This document shows positions 6,301-12,874 of a stretch of DNA of 15,365 bases, piece by piece; position 1 is the first letter of the stretch; each line of letters starts with the position of its first letter. The DNA comes from CAZNVB01 sp964651495. GTDB taxonomy: Bacteria > Acidobacteriota > Aminicenantia > Aminicenantales > UBA8522. A model generated the notes under the pieces. It did no database searches. It was not told where the DNA came from and worked only from the letters and a program-made list of their open reading frames with translations. The position numbers and the translations under genes are program-made. The stretch spans positions 1-15,365 of the forward strand of contig CAZYWP010000073.1 in NCBI GenBank assembly GCA_964651495.1, written 5' to 3'.

Positions 6301-7673
6301 GTATCGTCCGCATCGGCGCCTACGTGAAATCCGGCGATATCCTGGTCGGCAAAGTCGCGCCGAAAGGCGAGACTCAGCTCTCACCGGAGGAAAAGCTGCT
6401 CAAGGCCATCTTCGGTGAAAAAGCGCTCGACGTGAAGGATGCTTCGCTCTACTGCTCTCCAGGTATCGAGGGTACGGTCATCGACGTCCGGATCTTTTCC
6501 CGCCGGGGGAACGAAAAGGGTCCGCGGGCCAAGGTCATCGAGAAGGAAGAAATCGCCAAGATGAAGAGAAATCTCGATGACGAGATCGACATTTTGGATA
6601 ACGAAAAGCGGCGCCGGATCAAGTCCTATCTCAAAGGCGAGGTCCTTGACCGCGACCAGAAGGTCTCCGGGCAAGCCCTGGCCAAAGGGATCAAGTTGAC
6701 CGAGAAGATCCTCGAGACCATCGACCCGGATGACTATACCAAGCTGAAGCTCGAGGAGAACGAGGAGCGCGACTGGAAAATCAAGGATATCGACAAGAAG
6801 GTCAAGCGTCAGATCGAGGCCCTGCGGGCTGAATTCAAGGAAAAGGTCGACGCTCTGAAGAAAGGCGATGAGCTGGCGCCCGGGGTCATCCAGGCCATCA
6901 AGGTCTATATCGCCATGAAGAGGAAAATGTCCGTCGGAGACAAGATATCCGGCCGCCACGGAAATAAGGGGATCGTCGCCAAGATCGTCTCGGAAGAGGA
7001 TCTGCCAAGGCTCCCCGACGGCAGGCCCGTCGAGATCGTCCTCAACCCGCTCGGCGTTCCGTCCCGCATGAACGTCGGCCAGATCCTGGAAACCCATCTG
7101 GGCTGGGCGGCGCAGAAACTCAACCTCTGGGTGGATACGCCTGTCTTCGACGGAATCACCGAAAAGGAGATCAAGAAACTCCTTCATCAGGCCGGGCTGC
7201 CGGAGTCGGGAAAGACACCTCTCTATGATGGAATCACGGGAGAACTCTTCGAGCAGGAAGTCACGGTCGGCTACATCTACATGATGAAGCTTTACCATCT
7301 CGTCGACGACAAAATTCACGCCCGGTCGACCGGCCCCTATTCCCTGATTACCCAGCAGCCCTTGGGCGGGAAAGCCCAGTTCGGCGGCCAGAGGTTCGGG
7401 GAGATGGAAGTGTGGGCCCTTGAGGCGTACGGAGCCGCTTTCACATTGCAGGAGTTATTGACCGTTAAATCGGATGACGTCGAGGGCCGGGCCAAGATCT
7501 ATGAAGCCATAGTCAAGGGCGACCTGGATTTCCAGCCCGGGCTGCCGGAATCCGTCAACGTCCTCATCCGGGAGCTCCAGAGTCTCTGTCTGAACGTAGA
7601 ACTTGAAAAAGCCGAACGGGATGAGATCCTGCCCTGGGGGATTGAAGTCCCCTCGCTAAAAGGAGAACGATAA
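3387..7673 (+). CDS. rpoB: RNA polymerase beta subunit RpoB with a zinc-ribbon insertion
   Basis: The product is 1428 residues, against 1342 in E. coli and about 1190 in Bacillus. The ATG at 3387 is preferred because AGAGAG (3376-3381) is spaced correctly for it; the GTG at 3381 lies inside that site. Conserved elements include KEQEVYFGDIPLMTD, the rifampicin region (Q572, D575, H585, S590), NFED (914-917) and GDKISGRHGNKG (1184-1195, with catalytic-site lysines K1186 and K1194). The C-terminal QPLGGKAQFGGQRFGEMEVW is also present. It has a beta i4-like lobe insert and a beta i9-like coiled coil (about 1056-1155), but lacks the E. coli beta i11 segment. Two further insertions stand out: residues 83-143 with eight paired cysteines, and about 662-705. 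The stop overlaps the rpoC start by one base. Confidence 0.99.
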   Translation: MTNESENLNHRIQRTDFSKIRTQFPMPDLLAIQRQSYAEFLQMDLLPEERKDAGLQSALKDVFPISDFKETTQLDFISYSIGNWECKCGRLKGVENARARCKSCGTLLPADVELTEKEICPYCSAMRKIETPSCEHCGDKVRLKLKYSSNECLQKGYTFAVPLRLKVRLISWEKDTGTKSKRLKHIKEQEVYFGDIPLMTDKGTFIFNGIERVVVSQLQRSPGVFFRPGESKGFFIGKIIPYRGAWVEFEYDSKNTLFVRLDRKKKFLASVFLRALGFGSDEEIIRLFYQVLKALPEDGKLYWELSESLVGKTAADDVVSPASKKVLLPAKKKLTLERIQELKEKGVTRVPLLKKELQGAYALSSIKGKVKPNEEIGDTALDLLVGRGEPFEVFFPETDKTGMIISNTLKKDIRKDTSQALAEIYRKLRPGEPHTIESAHNLFRNLFFNPQKYNFSRIGRLKMNIKLGLNTAQEEKILSPLDYVAVIKYLLRLRQGEGMVDNIDHLGNRRVRSVGELVENAFRIGLTRMERTVKEKMTISADLTSAMPQDLINSKPVIAALKEFFGSSQLSQFMDQINSLAEITHKRRLSALGPGGLSRERAGFEVRDIQSSHYGRICPVETPEGPNIGLISSLSCFARVNDYGFIETPYRKVRSSRIIDYVKIVHPGDSSYKVGEIVAEDALLKTVEQLKRGKVRQLPVVVPYCFYLTAWEEEKYIIAQANAPVDEDERFINEYVSARQAGNFKVVPRDQVDYIDVSPKQLVSLSAALIPFLEHDDANRALMGSNMQRQAVPLLRPEAPLVGTGIEYLVAKGSGDVIICQRPGVVEFVDAERILIRVDEKEKAKEHDVGTDLYLLIKFLRTNQNTCINHRPIVRKGDQVEKGQILADGSCTDKGELALGRNVLCAFLPWRGYNFEDAIIVSEKLIREDIFSSIHIVEETIEARDTKLGPEEITRDIPNVPENLLRNLDENGIVRIGAYVKSGDILVGKVAPKGETQLSPEEKLLKAIFGEKALDVKDASLYCSPGIEGTVIDVRIFSRRGNEKGPRAKVIEKEEIAKMKRNLDDEIDILDNEKRRRIKSYLKGEVLDRDQKVSGQALAKGIKLTEKILETIDPDDYTKLKLEENEERDWKIKDIDKKVKRQIEALRAEFKEKVDALKKGDELAPGVIQAIKVYIAMKRKMSVGDKISGRHGNKGIVAKIVSEEDLPRLPDGRPVEIVLNPLGVPSRMNVGQILETHLGWAAQKLNLWVDTPVFDGITEKEIKKLLHQAGLPESGKTPLYDGITGELFEQEVTVGYIYMMKLYHLVDDKIHARSTGPYSLITQQPLGGKAQFGGQRFGEMEVWALEAYGAAFTLQELLTVKSDDVEGRAKIYEAIVKGDLDFQPGLPESVNVLIRELQSLCLNVELEKAERDEILPWGIEVPSLKGER
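3633..3818 (+). other. Predicted double zinc-ribbon insertion domain within RpoB
   Basis: RpoB residues 83-144 interrupt the conserved N-terminal beta1/protrusion region. Before the insertion, SYSIG aligns with SYRLG of E. coli beta (to about residue 76). After it, NECLQKGYTFAVPLRLKVRL aligns with the segment around E. coli Cys85. Comparing offsets gives a net insertion of about 61 residues. Inside are C86-x-C88, C101-x2-C104, C120-x2-C123 and C134-x2-C137: four metal-ligand pairs in ribbon spacing (12 residues between the first two pairs, 10 between the last two). The segment is in frame and has the same base composition as the rest of rpoB, so it is not recent debris. Zinc binding is inferred from spacing. 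Confidence 0.85.
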
Positions 7674-10600
7674 TGGAGCCCAGACCGAGCCTTTCGAGCA
7701 AGTCCAAGACCGATTTCGACCGGGTCCGGATCAGCATCGCTTCTCCGGAAAAAATCAGGAGCTGGTCCTGGGGCGAGGTGACCAAGCCCGAAACCATCAA
7801 TTACCGCACCTTCAAGCCGGAAAAAGACGGCCTCTTCTGCGCCAAAATCTTTGGTCCGATCAGTGACTACGAATGCCTCTGCGGCAAATATAAGAGGATG
7901 AAGTACAGGGGTATCATCTGCGAGCGCTGTGGCGTCGAGGTCACCAAGTCCAAGGTGCGGCGGGAGCGAATGGGGCACATCCAGCTGGCCTCTCCCGTGG
8001 CGCATATCTGGTTTTTCAAGAGTCCCCCGAGCCGCATCGGCCTCGTCCTTGACCTCTCCATCAAAGACCTGGAAAAGGTCCTCTACTTTGAATCCTATAT
8101 CGTCACTGATCCGGGCGAAACGCCGCTCAAGGAGAAGCAGCTCCTGAACGAGGATGAATTCAAGGAAGCCCAGGAGAAATACGGGAACAAGTTCGAGGCT
8201 TCCATCGGAGCGGAGGCCATCGACGGCCTGCTGACCAGGATCGATACTTCCAAGGAGGCCGAGCGCCTGAGGAAAATGATGAAGAAGGAGACCTCCCAGC
8301 AGCGCAGGCTCCGCTACGCCAAGCGGTTGAGGGTCTTCAAGGCCTTGAAGAAATCCGGCAACCGGCCGGACTGGATGGTCATCAAGGTGGTCCCCGTCAT
8401 CCCGCCTGACTTGAGACCGCTGGTCAGGCTGGACGGCGGGAGGTTCGCCACCTCGGACCTGAACGACCTCTACCGTCGGGTGATCAACCGCAACAATCGG
8501 CTCAAGAAGCTCATCGAACTCAAGGCTCCGGAGTTGATTATCCGCAATGAAAAAAGGATGCTCCAGGAAGCGGTCGACGCCCTCTTCGATAACGGCAAGA
8601 GGGGACGCGTCCATCTTGGGGCCAACCGCCGTCCGCTGAAATCCCTCAGTGAAGCGCTGCGGGGGAAACAGGGACGTTTCCGTCAGAATCTGCTCGGCAA
8701 GCGGGTCGATTATTCCGGCCGGTCGGTCATCGTCGTCGGGCCCGAGCTCAAGCTCAACCAGTGCGGGCTGCCCAAGAAAATGGCCCTGGAGCTCTTCAAG
8801 CCCTTTATTTTCCACAAGCTGGAAAAAGAGGGCCTGGTCCCCAGCGTCAAGATCGCCCGGGAATGGCACGAAGCGGAACGTCCCGAAGTCTGGGACTATC
8901 TGGAGGAGATCGTCCGGGAACACCCCATTCTGCTCAACCGCGCCCCGACCCTTCACCGCCTGGGCATCCAGGCCTTCGAGCCCATCCTGATCGAGGGGAA
9001 GGCCATCCAGATCCATCCGCTGGTCTGCGCGGCTTTTAACGCCGACTTCGACGGCGACCAGATGGCGGTCCATATCCCTCTCTCTGTCGAAGCCCAGATC
9101 GAAGCGCAGACCTTGATGCTGTCCACAAACAACATTCTCTCTCCGGCCCACGGCCGTCCCCTGACTGTCCCCAGCCAGGACATGGTTCTGGGATGCTATT
9201 ATCTGACCCTTGAGAAGAAGGACCTGAGAGGTGAGGGCAGGATTTTTTCCGCGCCGGAGGAGGCGCTCCTCGCCCTGGAGAACAAAGAGATCAGCCTCCA
9301 GGCCCGGGTGAAACTGCGCTTTAAAGGGCGGTTCATGAATCTGGCCACTTACTACGATGACCAGGCCGTCATGACCTGCCCGGTAACCGATGTCCAGAAC
9401 ACCCTCGTGGACACAACTCCGGGCCGGATCATTTTCAATAACATCCTGCCCCGGGAGCTTCCGTACATCAACGGGATGCTGAGGAAGAAAGGGCTGGAAA
9501 GCCTGGTAACCTATACTTATCTTAAGGCCGGCCGGGGCCAGACCATCGAAACGCTGGACAAGCTGAAAGAGACGGGTTTTATTCAGGCCACCCTGGCGGG
9601 GTTCTCGCTAGGCATCGACGATTTCGTCGTCCCCAGGGAAAAGAAGGAACTCGTGGAGAAAGCCCAGAAAGAGGTTCAGGAAGTGGAGCGGCAGTACCGT
9701 GACGGTACGATCTCCTCGGGCGAGCGGTTTAACCGGGTGGTCGAGATCTGGGGCACGGTCACAGACAAGGTGTCCAACGCCATGATCGAAGAAATGAGGA
9801 GGCTGAGCTTTGAGGGCGCCGAACTCAACCCGCTGTTCGTCATGGCCGACTCCGGCTCGCGGGGCAACAAGCAGCAGATCCGCCAGCTGGCCGGCATGCG
9901 CGGCCTGATGTCGAAGCCCTCCGGCGAGATCCTCGAAACCCCGATCGTCTCCAACCTGCGCGAAGGATTGAATGTTATGCAGTACTTCATCTCCACGCAC
10001 GGCGCCCGCAAGGGCCTGGCGGACACCGCTCTAAAGACGGCCAATTCCGGTTACCTGACGCGCAAGCTCGTGGATGTGTCCCAGGAAGTCATTGTCGATG
10101 AGCATGACTGCGGGACCCTCAAGGGGGTCAATATCACCGCCATCGTCGAGAACGGCGAGATCATCGAGCCGTTCATCGATCGGATCGTCGGCCGCACCGC
10201 TCTGGAAAAGGTCGTCAACCCGGACACCAATGAAGTCATCGTCGAGCCTAACCAGGAAATCACCGAGGCCATCGTCCAGCAGTTCCAGAACCTCGGTATC
10301 GAAAAAGTCAGAATTCGCTCGCTCCTGACCTGTGAGGCCAAGCGCGGTATCTGCCAGCTCTGCTATGGGCGAAACATGTCGACCGGCGCGCAGGCGGAGC
10401 TGGGTGAAGCGGTGGGCATCATCGCCGCCCAGTCGATCGGCGAGCCTGGCACCCAGCTGACCATGAGAACCTTCCATATCGGCGGCATCGCCATGCGCGG
10501 GGAGGAGCGGTCGAAGCTGGAAGCCAAGAACGACGGCGTGGTCATGTTCAACAACCTGAAGGGAGTCCAGAATAAAGAGGGAACCCTGGTCGTCGTCAAC

Positions 10601-11830
10601 CGCAACGCCAATATCGCCATTCTCGACCACCGCGGCCGCGAGGTCGAGCATTATCAAGTGCCCTACGGCGCGGCCATATTCGTCAAGGATGGAGAGCCGG
10701 TCAAAGCCCGCCAGCCGTTTGCCGAATGGGACCCCTTTAATACCTTCATCCTGACCGATGAATCGGGGGTAGTCCAGCTCCACGATGTCGTTATCGGCTT
10801 GACCATGGAGGAGGTCCAGGATGAATTCACCGGGCTGATCAGCCAGGTCGTCATCGAGCCCAAAGACGAAAAGATGCAGCCGCGGATCGAGGTCGTCCAT
10901 CCCACCAAGAAGGACAAAAACGGGAAACCCCAACTCCTGCGGCGGTATTACCTGCCTTCCGGTGCCCACCTGGAGAGCAAAGGCGAGGATAAGGTTTCAG
11001 CCGGCGATGTCCTGGCCAAGATACCGCGGGAAGTGGCCAGGACCAAAGATATCACCGGCGGCCTGCCCCGGGCGGAAGAGCTCTTCGAGGCGCGGCGGCC
11101 GAAAAACCCGGCCGTCATCTCGGAAATTGACGGCGGCGTCCAGTTTGGAGGCCTGGTCAGGGGGTACCGCAAGCTTCTTGTGGTCAATGAAAAAGGCGGA
11201 GAAAAGGAGTATCTGATTCCGAAAGGGGCTCACCTCAGCGTCGGGGAGGGAGAGCGCGTCCGGGCCGGCACGGCCCTCATGGAAGGCCCGGTCAACCCCC
11301 ATGATATCCTCAGGGTTCTCGGGGAAAAAGAGCTGGCCGAATATATGGTGCGCGAGGTGCAGGCCGTCTACCGCCTCCAGGGTGTGACCATCAACGACAA
11401 ACACATCGAAATTATCATCCGGCAGATGCTGCGCTGGATCAAGGTCGAAGAGGTCGGGGATACCGAGTTCCTCATAGACGAGCAGGTGGACAAGTTCATT
11501 TTCCAGGAGGAAAACGAGAAGGTCATGAAAAAGGGCGGGAAGCCGGCCAAGGCCAGGCCGCTTCTTCTCGGCATCACCAAGAGTGCCCTGAGCACTGACA
11601 GTTTTATCGCCGCCGCCTCGTTTCAGGAAACGACGCGAGTCCTGACGGAGGCCAGCCTGTATGGGAAAGTGGATTATTTGAGGAGGCTCAAGGAGAATAT
11701 CATCATGGGCCGGCTGATCCCGGCCGGCACGGGCTACCGGTACTATCGTGACGTGGAGCTGAAGGAGCCGGCGGGTGAAATCGAAGAGCCGGAAATCGAG
11801 GTCCCCGCCCAGGACGGCCGGACCAGCTAA
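7673..11830 (+). CDS. rpoC: RNA polymerase beta' subunit RpoC
   Basis: The 1385-residue protein starts at the ATG in TAATG, which overlaps the rpoB stop by one base. AGGAGA at 7661-7666 is the ribosome binding site, so rpoB-rpoC are tightly coupled. The N-terminal zinc-binding domain has C68, C70, C83 and C86. The active-site NADFDGD is at 456-462, with Mg-binding D458, D460 and D462. The second zinc site is C813, C887, C894 and C897. The trigger-loop MRTFHIGG is at 931-938. A large SI3-like insert, about residues 942-1122, splits the trigger loop as in E. coli. The conserved C-terminal LLGITKSALSTDSFIAAASF is also present. No frameshift or missing catalytic residue is seen. Confidence 0.99.
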   Translation: MEPRPSLSSKSKTDFDRVRISIASPEKIRSWSWGEVTKPETINYRTFKPEKDGLFCAKIFGPISDYECLCGKYKRMKYRGIICERCGVEVTKSKVRRERMGHIQLASPVAHIWFFKSPPSRIGLVLDLSIKDLEKVLYFESYIVTDPGETPLKEKQLLNEDEFKEAQEKYGNKFEASIGAEAIDGLLTRIDTSKEAERLRKMMKKETSQQRRLRYAKRLRVFKALKKSGNRPDWMVIKVVPVIPPDLRPLVRLDGGRFATSDLNDLYRRVINRNNRLKKLIELKAPELIIRNEKRMLQEAVDALFDNGKRGRVHLGANRRPLKSLSEALRGKQGRFRQNLLGKRVDYSGRSVIVVGPELKLNQCGLPKKMALELFKPFIFHKLEKEGLVPSVKIAREWHEAERPEVWDYLEEIVREHPILLNRAPTLHRLGIQAFEPILIEGKAIQIHPLVCAAFNADFDGDQMAVHIPLSVEAQIEAQTLMLSTNNILSPAHGRPLTVPSQDMVLGCYYLTLEKKDLRGEGRIFSAPEEALLALENKEISLQARVKLRFKGRFMNLATYYDDQAVMTCPVTDVQNTLVDTTPGRIIFNNILPRELPYINGMLRKKGLESLVTYTYLKAGRGQTIETLDKLKETGFIQATLAGFSLGIDDFVVPREKKELVEKAQKEVQEVERQYRDGTISSGERFNRVVEIWGTVTDKVSNAMIEEMRRLSFEGAELNPLFVMADSGSRGNKQQIRQLAGMRGLMSKPSGEILETPIVSNLREGLNVMQYFISTHGARKGLADTALKTANSGYLTRKLVDVSQEVIVDEHDCGTLKGVNITAIVENGEIIEPFIDRIVGRTALEKVVNPDTNEVIVEPNQEITEAIVQQFQNLGIEKVRIRSLLTCEAKRGICQLCYGRNMSTGAQAELGEAVGIIAAQSIGEPGTQLTMRTFHIGGIAMRGEERSKLEAKNDGVVMFNNLKGVQNKEGTLVVVNRNANIAILDHRGREVEHYQVPYGAAIFVKDGEPVKARQPFAEWDPFNTFILTDESGVVQLHDVVIGLTMEEVQDEFTGLISQVVIEPKDEKMQPRIEVVHPTKKDKNGKPQLLRRYYLPSGAHLESKGEDKVSAGDVLAKIPREVARTKDITGGLPRAEELFEARRPKNPAVISEIDGGVQFGGLVRGYRKLLVVNEKGGEKEYLIPKGAHLSVGEGERVRAGTALMEGPVNPHDILRVLGEKELAEYMVREVQAVYRLQGVTINDKHIEIIIRQMLRWIKVEEVGDTEFLIDEQVDKFIFQEENEKVMKKGGKPAKARPLLLGITKSALSTDSFIAAASFQETTRVLTEASLYGKVDYLRRLKENIIMGRLIPAGTGYRYYRDVELKEPAGEIEEPEIEVPAQDGRTS

Positions 11831-11844
11831 CTTCCTCAAAATCC

Positions 11845-11873
11845 TTGACATAGATAGCACTTTCTGCTAATAT
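11845..11873 (+). promoter_or_regulatory. Consensus sigma70-type promoter for the str operon
   Basis: TTGACA (11845-11850) and TAATAT (11868-11873) are separated by exactly 17 bp, a nearly perfect housekeeping promoter located just after the rpoC stop. The expected start is near 11880. The bases between the -10 and the start, CGGCGC, form a GC-rich discriminator of the kind associated with stringent (ppGpp) control of ribosomal promoters. No terminator for the upstream operon is obvious, so read-through from rpoC may add to expression. Confidence 0.85.
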
Positions 11874-11891
11874 CGGCGCATTCGTCTCGAG

Positions 11892-11922
11892 ATTAATTCC
11901 TTTCGGGATGAAGCCAATTAAT
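11892..11922 (+). promoter_or_regulatory. Two-part stem-loop in the rpsL leader
   Basis: ATTAATT (11892-11898) pairs exactly with AATTAAT (11916-11922). Inside is a symmetric CC/CC internal loop, then a 4-bp inner stem (11901-11904 with 11910-11913, one G-U) closing a GGGAT loop. ATTTTT follows at 11923-11928, then the rpsL ribosome binding site 10-15 nt downstream of the stem. A weaker alternative fold pairs 11896-11900 with 11905-11909. It could be a leader attenuator, a ribosomal-protein binding site, or a weak terminator for rpoC. The pairing is visible; the function is inferred. Confidence 0.45.
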
Positions 11923-11945
11923 ATTTTTGTTGAGGAGTAGCTTTT

Positions 11946-12335
11946 TTGCCAACTTTTAACCAGTTAGTGAGAAAAGGCAGAACGCTGAAACACGGCAAGA
12001 GCAAGTCTCCGGCTCTGGAGGATTGCCCGCAGAAAAGAGGCGTCTGCACGCGCGTTTTCACGACGACGCCCAAAAAGCCGAACTCCGCGCTGCGGAAGGT
12101 CGCCAGAATCCGGCTGACCAACAACATCGAAGTCACGGGCTATATCCCGGGCGTCGGCCACAACCTGCAGGAGCACTCGATCGTGCTCATCAGGGGCGGC
12201 CGGGTCAAGGACCTGCCAGGGGTGCGCTATCACATTATCCGCGGCACCCTGGATGCCGAGGGCGTGCAGAGCCGTTTCAAGGGTCGTTCCCGCTACGGAG
12301 CCAAGAAACCCAAAGAGAAGAGGGTGGCCGGCTGA
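11946..12335 (+). CDS. rpsL: Small ribosomal subunit protein uS12
   Basis: The 129-residue protein begins PTFNQLVRKGR, the standard uS12 start, so the initiation codon must be TTG at 11946. An in-frame TGA at 11931-11933 rules out any start further upstream. GAGGAG (11932-11937) is the ribosome binding site. Conserved segments are TTTPKKPNSALRKV (39-52) and HNLQEHSIVLIRGGRVKDLPG (72-92, described here by its ends). K43 and K88, sites of streptomycin-resistance changes in other bacteria, have the sensitive-type residues. D89 is the site modified by RimO where that enzyme exists. uS12 lines the decoding centre. It is the first gene of the str operon. Confidence 0.97.
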   Translation: MPTFNQLVRKGRTLKHGKSKSPALEDCPQKRGVCTRVFTTTPKKPNSALRKVARIRLTNNIEVTGYIPGVGHNLQEHSIVLIRGGRVKDLPGVRYHIIRGTLDAEGVQSRFKGRSRYGAKKPKEKRVAG

Positions 12336-12351
12336 TTGAGGAGAGTTCGAG

Positions 12352-12822
12352 ATGCCGAGAAGAGGAATCGTTAAGAAGAGGAAGATTCACCCTGATCCGT
12401 TCTACAACAGCACCCTGATTTCGAGGTTCATCAGCCTGGCTTTGAAGTGTGGGAAAAAGAGCACGGCTGAGGGCATCATCTATGGTGCTATGGATATCGT
12501 CAAACAAAAGACGAAGGAAGATCCTCTCAAGTCGTTTGAGAAAGCGGTCGAAAACACCCGGCCCATTCTCGAGACGAAATCCCGTCGGGTCGGCGGTGCC
12601 ACCTACCAGGTTCCCATCGAGGTCCCTCAGGGACGCTCGCAGTCGGTGGCGGTGAGATGGCTCCTCGGGTTCGCTCGAGAGCGCAGCGGCAAAAGCATGA
12701 GAGAAAACCTGGCGGCCGAAGTCATGGATGCTATGAACAACCGCGGCGGAGCCATCAAGAAGAAAGAAGACACGCATAAAATGGCTGAAGCCAACAGGGC
12801 TTTTGCTCATTATAGATGGTAA
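12352..12822 (+). CDS. rpsG: Small ribosomal subunit protein uS7
   Basis: The 156-residue protein has the standard uS7 length and start (MPRRGIVKKRKIHPDPFYNS). It also has the conserved GGATYQVPIEVP segment (about 81-92) and the C-terminal MAEANRAFAHYRW. uS7 nucleates assembly of the 30S head and contacts the E site. GAGGAGAG at 12338-12345 precedes the ATG. The gap to rpsL is 16 nt. In E. coli a longer rpsL-rpsG spacer binds S7 for feedback control; that element cannot be here in the same form. Confidence 0.98.
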   Translation: MPRRGIVKKRKIHPDPFYNSTLISRFISLALKCGKKSTAEGIIYGAMDIVKQKTKEDPLKSFEKAVENTRPILETKSRRVGGATYQVPIEVPQGRSQSVAVRWLLGFARERSGKSMRENLAAEVMDAMNNRGGAIKKKEDTHKMAEANRAFAHYRW

Positions 12823-12874
12823 TCTCCATTACGACGACGCGTTTGATGAATGTGGATTATGGAGCGAAAAACGT

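Noticed and set aside
3408..9151. A series of long open frames on the - strand opposite rpoB and rpoC (3408-4643, 4668-6191, 6381-7319, 7499-9151)
   Set aside because: They lie wholly antisense to unmistakable rpoB/rpoC, show no family resemblance, and are expected from GC-rich codon choice that rarely places stop complements in that frame.
12072..12212. Streptomycin-resistance changes in uS12
   Set aside because: K43 and K88 are the ordinary sensitive-type residues.
12803..12874. A 24-residue N-terminal extension of EF-G from an upstream TTG
   Set aside because: It overlaps the end of rpsG and has no family resemblance; the ATG at 12875 gives the standard EF-G start.
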